This document shows, one piece after another, positions 35,901-46,112 of a stretch of 64,000 nt of DNA. The DNA lies in the NCBI RefSeq assembly GCF_001522545.3, contig NC_031774.1, positions 47,175,507-47,239,506 on the forward strand, written 5' to 3'. The notes beneath the pieces were generated by a model. It saw nothing but the letters and a program-made list of their open reading frames with translations, did not search any database and was not told where the DNA came from. How positions within the stretch are numbered: the first letter of the stretch is position 1; every line of letters begins with the position of its first letter. The DNA comes from Parus major (lineage: Eukaryota; Chordata; Aves; Passeriformes; Paridae). The position numbers and the translations under genes are program-made.

Positions 35901-37898
35901 AGAACATGTAAAAGTTAACTGTAATAAAAAATTATATTTAATACATGATTTCTTGGGCTTTTGTCCCCATTGTGATACTAAATTTATTGCTCATTCTGAA
36001 AGATGTACCTGATGCTTAATAAAAGCCTAAATTCAAACATTATTTGAGATAAACAGGTTTTCAAGAGAGCTAAATAACATCAATCATCTGTACTTCAATC
36101 AGCTACATTTAGTTGTGGCCAAATCTCCAGACATTAATACAAGGAACAGAGATGCAGATGGAAGGCAAAACAAAACAGAAATAGAGTTCTTAATTATTTT
36201 CAGGGGAAGCCTCATATTGGAAAGTGAAAGCATCCAGGTAAACAGTTCTAAAAGGAGAGCTTTCCTTTCAAAAAATTGCCTAATAGGCTATCTCCTTTTC
36301 AATTAAAAAGCTTGAAGATATTTTTATCAGATAAATTACAGAATATTATTTTTCTTACTACAAATACTTCGCTTTCAGCATATAATCAGAAAGAGAGAGA
36401 AAGTTTGAAATAAGATGCAATATCTGTTATTAGACCACTGATTGAGCCTTACAGCCTTGATCCTCTTCTTCTCATTAGATCAGAAGTCTGAAAAGCTCTG
36501 GGAAGATCTGAAGACTGTATCTAAGCAGACTGCACAAGTTAATTAAGAAAAACAAGCTTATTGTCAATAGGCTTGTATTTGATACTGGTGGGTCCGTCTC
36601 TTCACTGGAAAATATTAGAATCTGCAAATCAAAAAAAAAGGTTGAAAACTAAGCCTCTAGACACACCAGGACTACAGATATGCTATTGGCAAAGGCACAG
36701 TTAGTGAAAAAATAAGGAGAACATGAATGCAAAAGTAAAGCTATTGTAGCATGTTTAGTTTTGAACACAAACATTCACGGTAACAGCAAAGCTGTTGTCT
36801 AAACATATTTTCTGTTTGATAAGATGCTGTTTTCCTTTAATAGCATTCTTCACGTTTAACTCTGAACTTGCTGAACAAAACAAACCAGCTGGATTGAAAT
36901 TCACAGAAATGGATTTCAGCCAAGCATTCAAAAAAGTGCTTGAATCCCAGTAGACTGTATGGAATTAGATGTTTTCCTGCCTAGAGATGCCTTCCTCAGC
37001 ATATATTTAACTTAATTTTATGAAGGAAAGAAGTTTATATATTAAAATATATAGGAAAATTTGCCATACATTTTGCTAGGAGTTGTCAGTGTCAAGTAGA
37101 ACATTATTTCAAATAGCTTTTTTCTAATTAAATATAAGTGAGGACCAAAAGGAAAACAAGATATGAGCCCATCTGCAAAACCATACTGCAAAAAAAAGAT
37201 GAAGTCCAATACTGACCTGAGGAAATAATTTATGGAGTAGAAGAACATGATATGTATATCTTACCGTTAAAATAAATATAGCTAATAAGGAGAATTTCAG
37301 TGAGTGGATCTAGGTTATTTATGAGGTCCTTGATTTTTCCATTCGTTCTTCTTGCTACATATTCATTGATCTTTAGCTGGGCTTGATCAGCTTTCTTGAA
37401 GTTCATAGGATAAGCTTCTCCTTCATAGAAGTTCCTGAGATTACTTAAAAATTTTTCTTGTGGCTTCAGTTGATCAAGCACAAACAGAACATTTCCCATA
37501 TTCAGCTGTAACCCCCCATTCCTTCTGTTTACCATTTGCATGAGTTGACGATAACCTTCATGTATGTCATTTTCAGAAATCTGACGAGGGTTAAAGCAAA
37601 GGACCCTAAGAATCTGTGTCAGGGTGTCTGACCTGGCACCCAGAGTCAGCATTGCAAAGGCAGTAGAGATGCTCAAAGGAGAGAAGAAAACATTCCCATT
37701 GTTTTCACGAGAAGAAATCTCTTTGTAGAAACAACATGCAAATTGACAAACACTGTTCCTTACACTCTGCCATGGCATGTTTCGGTTTTCTTGCACTCTT
37801 TGATTCTGGTTTCTTACCCCTTGTTGATAAAGCTCATAGCAATAACTGTTGGAATGGATTCCAACAAGTAAAAGACACAGGAAAAGCAACATCTTCAT
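26779..37898 (-). CDS. SERPINA1-like: Serpin B: alpha-1-antitrypsin-like secreted serpin with Met-Ser reactive site, 4 coding exons, 413 aa
   Basis: The coding sequence joins 37898-37265, 31156-30886, 28297-28150 and 26967-26779, all GT-AG with matching phases. It totals 1242 bp including TAA, giving 413 residues. It has an N-terminal signal peptide ([16 protein letters not shown]), [16 protein letters not shown] and the signature [11 protein letters not shown]. The hinge [11 protein letters not shown] is of the inhibitory type. Counting from P17 E362 gives P1-P1' M378-S379 in the context EIVPM-SVP, very close to human alpha-1-antitrypsin (EAIPM-SIP). Inhibition of neutrophil elastase-like proteases is therefore likely (inference from family). 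No N-X-S/T sequon occurs anywhere, which is odd for a plasma serpin. The motif [11 protein letters not shown] puts extra cysteines in helix A (C51, C55, C56). It is the upstream member of the tandem pair with serpin A. Confidence 0.95.
28150..28297 (-). CDS. SERPINA1-like: Serpin B coding exon 3 (148 bp)
   Basis: The acceptor is TTTTCTGGCAG|CTC at 28298/28297 and the donor is TCCCAG|GTAAGT at 28150/28149. It encodes [20 protein letters not shown] and [18 protein letters not shown], the standard clade A block, and ends in phase 0. Confidence 0.95.
29971..30035. repeat. T/G-rich low-complexity tract in serpin B intron 2
   Basis: Runs of T and G with TTTTG units. It lies between serpin B coding exons 2 and 3. 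Confidence 0.9.
30886..31156 (-). CDS. SERPINA1-like: Serpin B coding exon 2 (271 bp)
   Basis: The acceptor is TATATTTCAAG|CTG at 31157/31156 and the donor is AAAAG|GTAAAA at 30886/30885. The length of 271 bp matches serpin A and human alpha-1-antitrypsin. It encodes [12 protein letters not shown], then [20 protein letters not shown] and the basic run [11 protein letters not shown]. It is separated from coding exon 1 by a 6.1 kb intron full of CR1 sequence. Confidence 0.95.
31930..31964. repeat. TA-rich simple repeat in serpin B intron 1
   Basis: TTTATTTATATATATATATG followed by TATATAT; low complexity. Confidence 0.9.
32508..35285 (+). mobile_element. Older CR1 LINE copy in serpin B intron, interrupted by a second CR1
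   Basis: The 5' part (32508-32604) carries the CR1 stretch GGCCTCTTCAGAGATCTGCT, which breaks off at AGCTGGTT. The next CR1 bases, TTCAAGGATGACCTCC, resume at about 33354 and run through a frameshifted reverse-transcriptase region to about 35285. The copy is antisense to serpin B and lies in its 6.1 kb coding intron. Confidence 0.85.
32605..33352 (+). mobile_element. Younger CR1 LINE nested in an older CR1
   Basis: It starts 5'-truncated at about 32605 and contains the CR1 C-terminal coding region and 3' UTR (GGTCAGTCTCCTCTTCCAGG, TTTCCAACCTTAACAG). It ends TTCTATGATTCTATTA. The flanking CR1 sequence on both sides is continuous when this segment is removed. Confidence 0.75.
37265..37898 (-). 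CDS. SERPINA1-like: Serpin B coding exon 1
   Basis: This 634-bp exon runs from the ATG at 37898 to the donor AACG|GTAAGA at 37265/37264, phase 1. A second in-frame ATG follows two codons later, but the first gives the longer signal peptide and is preferred. The acceptor TTCTATTACAG at 37912-37911 leaves 12 bp of 5' UTR in this exon, so the transcript start is further upstream in a non-coding exon. Confidence 0.95.
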
Positions 37899-37910
37899 AT
37901 TTCTGTGATT

Positions 37911-40869
37911 CTGTAATAGAAGAAAAGTTACATTTGGCTTACAAATCTTTTCACCTTGTGTTTAGCAATACATCAATCCCTTCACTTTGCAGAGCTAGCT
38001 TAGCATCAGTGACTCTGAGATGCTTGAATTGAGGGAAAATGAGCTTTCTATTTCAAGGAAGCAGACTCTGGAAAATTACTCAACCTACTGAAGAGGTTAT
38101 GAAATAATGAAAATTAAAGTCAAAGAGGGATGAGGTAATTCCAAAGACGCCCTCATTAAAGTTTAGCTACAATTCATTTTAAACTGTTTTTTTTTCTCCA
38201 ATATTGTTTTCAGTGTGGCTTTAAGTGATGGAAGAGTCAAAAGTACAGGTTTACAGAGCAGAAAGCAAGGGAGACAGACAAGGCTAATCAGGTAAATTTG
38301 GAAGTTAAACTGATGAAAAATCAAAGCAGAAGAAAGGCCCAATATACCTCTTTTGTGAAAATTAAAACATATATTTTTGAATGGGCTGCATGTAAACCCA
38401 TATGCAGGCACCTCAGAGAAAGTAAATGCACTTGTTAATGAGGAAGTGATGAATATTTATGGTGATTCCATAAAAGTTGAACAGTTGAGCACAACTAAAA
38501 TAAAATAACTTCCACAAAAATAACAAAAGAAAGAAATAGCAATTAGGATGTTATGAAATATAACCTGGGAATACAATGCTGCTTATAATGAAAGGGAAAA
38601 TGGATATGTGCTTAGAACAAAAGGAAGTGTGCCTGCTGCATGCAAAGGCATGCCCAGCCCAGTGAGTGAATCAAACCACCTAAAAATAAAAATTAAAAAA
38701 AAACCCCAAAAAGGAGAGAAATGTTAGAGCAATCACTGTCTTTATCATCAGAAAGACAAAAAAGGATGATTTGGAAGAGAAGCCTGCAATGGTTGGAAAT
38801 GAAGATGAGTGAGTGAATTCTGGAGGAACAAAGACATGAAAAAATATAGATAGAACAGGAAAACCTTTTCCAGACCAACATGGAAACCATTCATTCCACA
38901 TCTATGGTAATACTTTTACTTCTAGAAATTAATACTGTATCACAATTGGTTCAATAGCTCATCTCAATAGAGAGAAGTAAAGATGTGGAATATCCGGAAA
39001 TCCAAAACATCCTCCTGTGGTATGTGATCATTTGACCTATGGAACCTTTTATAAAACAGTTCTCTCTGGGGGAAAAATATCTGTTCTTGACTCACACGGA
39101 GAAATGCAGCTTCTGCCCTGTAAAAGCTCTGAATTCTTATCAGGCCCCACCATGATCCCACATTTGTGTTCTCCACTTTCCATCATTTTTTTTCTCCAAA
39201 ACCCAGTGAACTCAGGACGCTGATCTCAGCTTTAGTAACACATGCTCTAAATATTTCTTAATTTACACTCTCAATATCGTGGTCATAGAAATACTACTAT
39301 CTCTGAAGTATCTCAAGGGCCTGAACCCCATGACAAATCACTTTCAGACCACGCGCTTTCAAATCTAGAACACGTTTAAATTTAAGTACTGATTTGTTTG
39401 CAACTTCTTCCACCATCACTCTTACCCTAATTCTTTTAGCCACAGTTTCTTCTTTTTTAAGCTCTCTAGGTGCTTTAGAGGGTAATCCTTAAGTTCCCAC
39501 TTCCATTTCATTTCATGCCCTACATTTATTATTATCATTAATTTACTTAATTTAAAACACTTAGAAATGCAGTTTTCCTAAGGAGAGTCACGCCTCATGA
39601 ATGTGCCAGTCTCACAGAGGACTAATTTTTCTATTTAAAAAAACCCAAAATTATAATGAAACAATACAAGAAACTTTAAGCCAAAACTTGAATACGAACA
39701 TAATAATTTCTCAATTGATTATTCAAAAATCCTGAATATAATGTTTGATAATTTTTCCACATTAAAAAAACCCCAAAACATTACTTACAGTGAATTCAAA
39801 AATCCTGTTGTATTCACCAGGTCTGCACGGGTCCTTGCTCAGTTGTTTATGCTGCTGAATACAAAGCAGGGTATCCTCTAGTAAAGGTTAAGATCATCTA
39901 AGGGCTGTGACTCACACATTATAATTTTAGAGATTAGTATGATGTCGAAACTAGTTTTACTGGACACTTAACTTTACTGAATATGTTTCACACATGACTT
40001 CTTATTATTCATGACTATCTGATCACTCTGGTTAGATTCAAACTCATTTTCCTCAGACTGAACCTACTGTTTCTTAACATCAAACATTCATACACATCTC
40101 AGTTGCCTGAATCTACTATTTTATGAACTAGTTACCAGAAGTAGTAACTACAGAGTAATATTTTGAACATAATTTGCATAATTTGCATAATTTTCAATAA
40201 CATTGCTGCCACTAAGGCAGAAGGACAAGGCTTGATGCACCAAGACAATCTGAATTTTTATGATCTACCGTGCTTTGTCTCCTGTATATCCGTGGCTGGG
40301 GTTGATTGTCTCCAGGTGAAGCCAGTGATGATTCTAATAGGTGCAGGGCTTAAAACACTGTTGTGCTACACTAGCAAATGCTGTCAGATGTGTACCTGGC
40401 TGTCCACTCCCAGATTGGGAATCCACTGGCACTAAGAGCTGTGATATTGACTCCTGGGCCACTTGTATGGGCCCTGTGCCCAGAGAAGAAGAATGTGGCT
40501 GGGATGCCATGGAATGCAGGTGATCACAGTTACAAGCTTGGCCTGGGGACAGGGGGTGGAAGCTGAGGAACATGGGTGTTAAATAGAGCAAGTCTTTAGA
40601 TCAGCTTACTATTTTATAATCTGGGATGAGAGGAGCAATCTCCTCTGATGGTGTGCCAAGTTCAGCTGGGTCAGATCAGACAGGCTGGTATCCTGGTACC
40701 CAGGAGTAGAGACAGCTCTACTCCTGGGTTCAGAATGACTGAAGCGTCATGGAAGGCAGCTCTGGGGACCACACAGCTGAAACCCTTACTCAAACCAGGC
40801 CATACACATTGGGTTGCTCAGGATGGTGTCCTGCTGGGTTTTGACTCCCTCAGCAATGAGACTCCACAG
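37911..40869. other. Upstream of serpin B; candidate promoter region
   Basis: No coding exon is recognised. A good minus-strand donor at 39789/39788, tandem ATTTGCAT motifs at 40172-40188 and the perfect hairpin at 40698-40729 are the only notable structures. The leader exon of serpin B is expected here or somewhat further upstream. Confidence 0.5.
40698..40729. repeat. Perfect 14-bp inverted repeat with 4-base loop
   Basis: ACCCAGGAGTAGAG is followed by ACAG and then its exact reverse complement. It can form a hairpin on either strand. It sits in a GC-richer stretch just outside the CR1 at 40870. Confidence 0.9.
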
Positions 40870-41361
40870 GTTCTCTGGGCAATGTCTTTATTGCAGTGTT
40901 TGACAACACTGACACTAAAACTGACTAGCAGGTTTTCTGTACATTTAAATGGAACTTCTTGTATTTTAATTTGTGCTCACTGCCTCTTGTCACTAGATGC
41001 CACTGAGCAGAGGCTATCTCTGTCTTTACTTGTCTCATCAAAAATTGGGTGATTATACATTGTTGAGACCTACACAGGTCTCTTTTTCTCTGGGCTAAAC
41101 ATTACTAGCCTTCACTCTTTTAGCCTCTCATATGTCAGATGCTGCAATTTTTCAATGACCATTGAAATATGAATATCACCAATGAATAGCACTCTAATGG
41201 ACTTATTCCGGTATGTCCATGTCCTCCTTGCACTGTGGAGCCCAGCAATGGCTGCAGCTCTCCAGATGTGTATGGCAGGGGTGAGTAAAGAATAAGGATT
41301 GCTTCTGGTGACCTGCTGGCAATGCTCTTAATACAGCTCAAGTACATGGAACTACAGACTG

Positions 41362-42224
41362 GTAGAATAATGGAATGGTTTGAGTTGGAAGGGACCTCAA
41401 ATATCATCTAGTTGCAAGGCCCCTGTCATGGGCAAGGATACCTTCCACTAGACCAGGTTTGTCAAAGCCCCATCCAACCTCACCTTGAACACTTCCAGGG
41501 AAGGGGCACCCACAGTTTCTGTGTTTCAATATCTGTCCAGTCTCACAGTGAAGAATTTCTTGTTTATATCTAATCTAAATCTACTGTCCTTCTGTTTAAG
41601 GCCTTGTTCTATCACTTTGTAAAAAGCCCCTCTGCAGCTCTCCTGCAGGACCCTTTTAGGTATTAGAAGGCCACAATAAGGTCACCATGGAGCCTTCTCC
41701 AGGCTGAACAAGCCCAGCTCCTCCAGCCTGTTTTTGCAGGAGAGATGTCTTTGCAGGAGAGATGTCCAAGTCCTCTGATCATATCTGTGGACAGGTTCTC
41801 TTCTGGACAGATGTGCATCCTTCTTGTCTGGGGGACCCCAGAGCTGGATGCAGCACTGCAGATGAGGTCTCATGAGGGAAGAATAGAGGAGTAGAATCCT
41901 CTCCTTTGCCCTGCTGCCCACACTGCTTTGGATGCAGCCCAGGACACATCTGGCTCTCTGGGATGTGAGTGCACATTGCTGGGTCATGTCCAACCTCTCA
42001 TCCATCAGCACCCCAAAATCCTTCTCAGCAGGGCTGCTCTGATCTGTTCATCCCTCAGCCTGTGTTGATACTGGGGGTTGTCCTGACCCGGGTGCAGCAG
42101 CTTGCACTTGGTCTTGTTAAACCTCATGGGATTCCCATGGGCCCACTGCTTGAGCTAGTCCTGGTCCCCATGGATGGCACCCATCCTTCAGGCATGGCAA
42201 CTGCACCACTCTGCTTGGTGGAGC
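41362..42224 (-). mobile_element. CR1 LINE nested in an older CR1
   Basis: On the plus strand it begins with the antisense CR1 tail (AGAATAATGGAATGG, TTGGAAGGGACCTCAAATAT). It continues through the 3' UTR and the C-terminal part of the reverse transcriptase, where the minus frame reads LDMTQQCALTSQ and GCIQSSVGSRAKE. A 17-bp direct tandem duplication lies inside it at 41733-41766. Confidence 0.85.
41733..41766. repeat. Two tandem 17-bp copies inside a CR1
   Basis: TTTGCAGGAGAGATGTC occurs twice head to tail with no spacer. It is a local duplication that arose after the CR1 inserted. Confidence 0.9.
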
Positions 42225-42310
42225 CTGCATTTCCTGCAAGCACTTACTGCTGGCTCCTGGTCTACCAGGAGCCTCCGATCCCCATGCACAGCATCTCTCT
42301 TTCTAAAACT

Positions 42311-44779
42311 AGGGTAATATTTTCTCTCATTTTCCCTTCAAAATGGAACCATTTTCAGGGAGGGACCAACCCTTACTACACACAAATAGAGCACTGACCT
42401 CAATGCTGTTTCTAAGGACAATTGGAATACTAAGCCTAACAATAATTCAGCAATATTTTCTGTGGGGCAAAGATACAGCCAGTGAAAGTTGTTGATGATA
42501 GGACCTATCAAGATGCTCAACAGATTGCAGAAAACCCCTTAAACAAGTTGCTTATGAGGTAAAACAAGAAATAGGCAGCTTTGAGGCAGGATGCCGGACT
42601 CACACATAGTATGTTCTTCACACACACCACTCACCTGAAGGAGTACTTGAGATACTATTTTCACTGCTTCTTGTATAAATAAGAGCAAAGAATCTTGCTT
42701 AGAGCTGGCTTTTAATAATGGGCTGCAGTTTTCATGGTATATAAAAACTGATTTCTGATGAAGGAAGGAAGCCCAATTAAATACAGACGCCATGCTAATG
42801 ACAAGGTGACGGATGAATGACTAAGACAGATTTGAACACACCTAGGCCACACCTCAGGACACTTGCAGGAGAAAGCTGCTGCTGAACATGAGAAAGGTAC
42901 CCTATGATGGAAAGAAGGAAGAAAAAATCAATACAGTTTCAATTTCTATGAATAATGTGAATCTATGGACATTAATATTAAAGAAAGTCCAAATTTTTTT
43001 TTTCGTATGTTTCCAGTGTCAAGCCATGACAGGAAGGAAGATAAAGAAAAGGGTAACAGGTCTAGACCCAGCTGTATAATATCTGTATTTGATGAAAAAT
43101 CTTCAACAACCATCAACAATGATTTTTATTGAAATTATAAACAGAATATTGATTTACAAATAGTTTAGCCATTTTGCTGAGTTTGAAGATTGGGTTATTT
43201 CAGAGTAATGTCGCATATGTTGAAGACATGATACTGATAGTGAACAGGGAATTTTCTCACTTACACTAGGGACTTTTCTAAAGGTTCTACAGCTCTTACA
43301 CTGCTAACATTGAACTGTTCCTAGGTAGCTGAGCCCCAGCTGACAAAATTTAATGTAAATACATGTGCTTTGAGCCAAGAAGTTGAAAGAGGTTTGTTTA
43401 TGCAAGGCTTCTCTCTCAACTATATATAGTAACCATAGGTGACACAAGCAGGGTGTTCTACTGCATAAACAAGGCCTCAGAGACTCTCCTTAGCCTGTGC
43501 TAAACCACAGATACCAGGTGTGTATACACCTTCAAAGAGATGGAGGAATTTCTTAATTTGTTGTCTCATTGAAACTAAAGCACTTCCTCATAACCATAAT
43601 TAAAAAAGGGAGGCAACATGGACTGGAAAACAAATTTATATTAAGTTGTTCTTTTCTGAATCTAATAATACTTTCTCCTGGAAACATAATAGGGGAGAGT
43701 ATGTGGCCTTTGTAAACAGTGAGCTATGATCAGTCCGATTTAGGGCATCTTTTTCCTTACAATAATGTAAATATGATCCTTTATAGACAGCTCAGGTCTT
43801 GAGGAATCTCTCAAAAATTATTACTTATTAAGTAGAGCGTTGTTAGAGATGACCCACAGAGATAGTAGGCACTGCAAGGCATCTCCATTTAGTAATGGGA
43901 CTTTTCACAATTCTTTTAGTCCTAGGACTTCCTACCAGTAAGTCTATTGCACTACACAACAAACAGGTAGAAGAATTCACCAAACTAACAAAGTTTGGAA
44001 TAGCTTGGAATTGGCTGGCATGTCTACAGTTTCTGTTCCCACAACTATCTGAAGCATTCCTTCACCTGAGAGCTTCATCCTGACAGCATTTCTTTGGGCA
44101 AGATTCTCACAGGCCCACACTGTTTGAGTTCAATAAAATGAATTTTCTTATTTTAAGCTCCCTTAGAAGGAAATTATAGGGAAGCATAAATCCAAACAAT
44201 TGACAAACATTACCCACAGAGACTGAAGTGTTTTCTTCCTTCAAAGTCTTTTTATTTTTCCTACCTAAGACTTTTCTCAATCTCTCAATCCTCTCTTTCA
44301 TCACTCAATGAAAGAAAGAAAGAATATGTCGTCCCCAGAATCCTGGTCAATGTTCCCTTAATTTCCAGTCTTCTCCTTAGGCAGCAGATTGAAAGTCACA
44401 TTTTGTCTACATTCTCTCTTCGAGGACCTGTGATGAACATGAACAAATAAACACCTTTTACTCTTCAATATTTCCTGAATACACTTTGTGATACCTGTTA
44501 CTGGACATGCATGGCTGTATGTAAATATGTGCAACACTCTTGTACCACCATTACAAGCTGTTCTTGAATTAGGTCAGCATTTGCAAACCCAGCAGAAATT
44601 TGTCAGAAAACAAAACACTTTATTTCAGGAACAGAGCAGAAGTGGCTGTGGAACAGCAGCAGTTCTCCCTCCTGCCCAACTCCTCACCCTTCTTTCCTTG
44701 GAGAGGACATAGGGAAGGATCCCACCCAGCTTCTCCTGTCATCTCTTCTTCTGCAGAGGATTTAACAGAGCCATGAAGC
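42311..44779. other. Intergenic; nothing recognised
   Basis: No exon-like frame with splice sites and no known repeat was recognised. A TATATATA palindrome at about 43421-43430 is not tied to any gene. Confidence 0.6.
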
Positions 44780-44821
44780 ATAGAATCACATGTTCTACAG
44801 ATAGAATCACATGTTCTATAG
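44780..44821. repeat. Two tandem 21-bp copies next to a CR1 tail
   Basis: Two adjacent 21-bp copies (44780-44800 and 44801-44821) differ at one base. The unit contains TAGAATCA, which resembles the CR1 tail in antisense, so this is probably an expanded CR1 3' microsatellite. Confidence 0.85.
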
Positions 44822-44825
44822 TATG

Positions 44826-45520
44826 GCATCATAGAGTCATAGGATGTTTTGGGTTGAAAGAAATCTTCTTCTTGCCATGGACAGGGACATCTTTCACAAC
44901 ACCAGATTTGAATTTCAGAGATGGGGCATCCACGACCTCTCTGAGCAACATGTTTCGGTGCCTTATCATCCTCACAGTAAAGAATTGATTCCTAATATCT
45001 AATCTAAACCTACTCTCTCTTAGTTTGAATCCAATTACCCTCTGGATCAGACTGTCAGCCAATTTCTAATCCATCTAACAGCCCATTCATCAAATCCATC
45101 TCTTTCCAATTTAGAGAGAAGGATGTTGAGGAGGACCATGTCAAGGGCTCTACAGGAGCTCAGATAAATGACATCTGTGACCCTTTCCTTACCCACTGAT
45201 GCAGTCACTCCATCACAGAAGGCCATAGGCTGAAGAGGCAGGACTTGCCCTTGGTAAAGCTCTGCTGGCTGTGCCAAATCANNNNNNNNNNNNNNNNNNN
45301 NNNNNNNNNNNNNNNNNNNNNNNNNNNNNNNNNNNNNNNNNNNNNNNNNNNNNNNNNNNNNNNNNNNNNNNNNNNNNNNNNNNNNNNNNNNNNNNNNNNN
45401 NNNNNNNNNNNNNNNNTTCTGTTTCCCCTGTACCTAGGTACATGACTGCTATGACTTTTCTAATATCATGGAGAGTGGCTTGACAGCTACATCAGACAGT
45501 TCCTTCAGGAATCCCTGACT
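44826..45520 (-). mobile_element. CR1 LINE with reverse-transcriptase fragment, crossing an assembly gap
   Basis: The antisense CR1 tail starts at about 44826 (AGAGTCATAGGATGTTTTGG). The minus frame near 45047-45277 reads ASVGKERVTDVIYL and LSKLERDGFDEWAVRWIRNW, CR1 reverse-transcriptase motifs. Bases past the N run (TAATATCATGGAGAGTGGCT) are the expected continuation, so the gap lies inside the element. Confidence 0.85.
45282..45416. other. Assembly gap (135 N)
   Basis: This is a run of 135 undetermined bases inside a CR1 copy, so it probably hides repeat sequence only. Open frames drawn across it have no meaning. Confidence 1.
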
Positions 45521-46045
45521 CCTCTATCCTCTTTTGGCTGTTCTTGCTTTCCTAGCCAGAAGTAAGGGCACCAGGGAAGGAGGCAGGAAGGAAGACATTC
45601 TAGATTGAATAAAATACCTCTTCTACTTAGAGAGCAAATCTCACATTCCCCCACACACAGTCATCTCCTCAAACTGAGTCTTTCCAGTCCTTTCTTCTCA
45701 CACCCTTTTAAATCCCCCACCCACTACCAGGAGCCCTCCAAGCACCAACCTCACTCCTGTTATTACCTCCTCAAAAGACCCACTACCAAGTTCCCTTCAT
45801 CTCCACTGACACCTTTTACCCCCAGCTTCAGCATCTCCTTTAGAATCAAACACAAAGGGAAGAGAAAAAGGTCAGGACAATATGTAGGCAGCAGTTTGCC
45901 TCAAGAAAGCTAAAGAACCATCACTTTGAGGAACGGGTGTTGGTTTACTTATTGCTTCTCCTCGAAGCCCTGGGATTTATTTCTCCCATGAAATTAGCTG
46001 CCTTTCCCCTCAGCAAGTCCTTCAGTTAAATATGACTGTCCTTCT

Positions 46046-46112
46046 ACAAAACAAACAAACAAACAAAACCAAAACAAACAAAATACAAACAAACAAAAAA
46101 ACCACAAAAAAA
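46046..46112. repeat. (AAAC)n simple repeat
   Basis: Imperfect AAAC units with A-rich interruptions over about 65 bp. Confidence 0.95.

Larger units (their letters stand above)
40870..42310 (-). mobile_element. Older CR1 LINE copy split by a nested CR1
   Basis: The segment 40870-41360 reads as antisense CR1 (TGCCTCTTGTCACTAGATGC, CCTCATATGTCAGATGC, ACCTGCTGGCAATGCTCTTA). The adjoining CR1 sequence (TGCAAGCACTTACTGCTGGC, TCTACCAGGAGCCTCC) resumes at about 42225 and fades by 42310. The gap between the parts is occupied by another CR1. Confidence 0.65.

Noticed and set aside
45245..45483. Frames running through the N gap
   Set aside because: Translation across undetermined bases is meaningless; the flanks are CR1.
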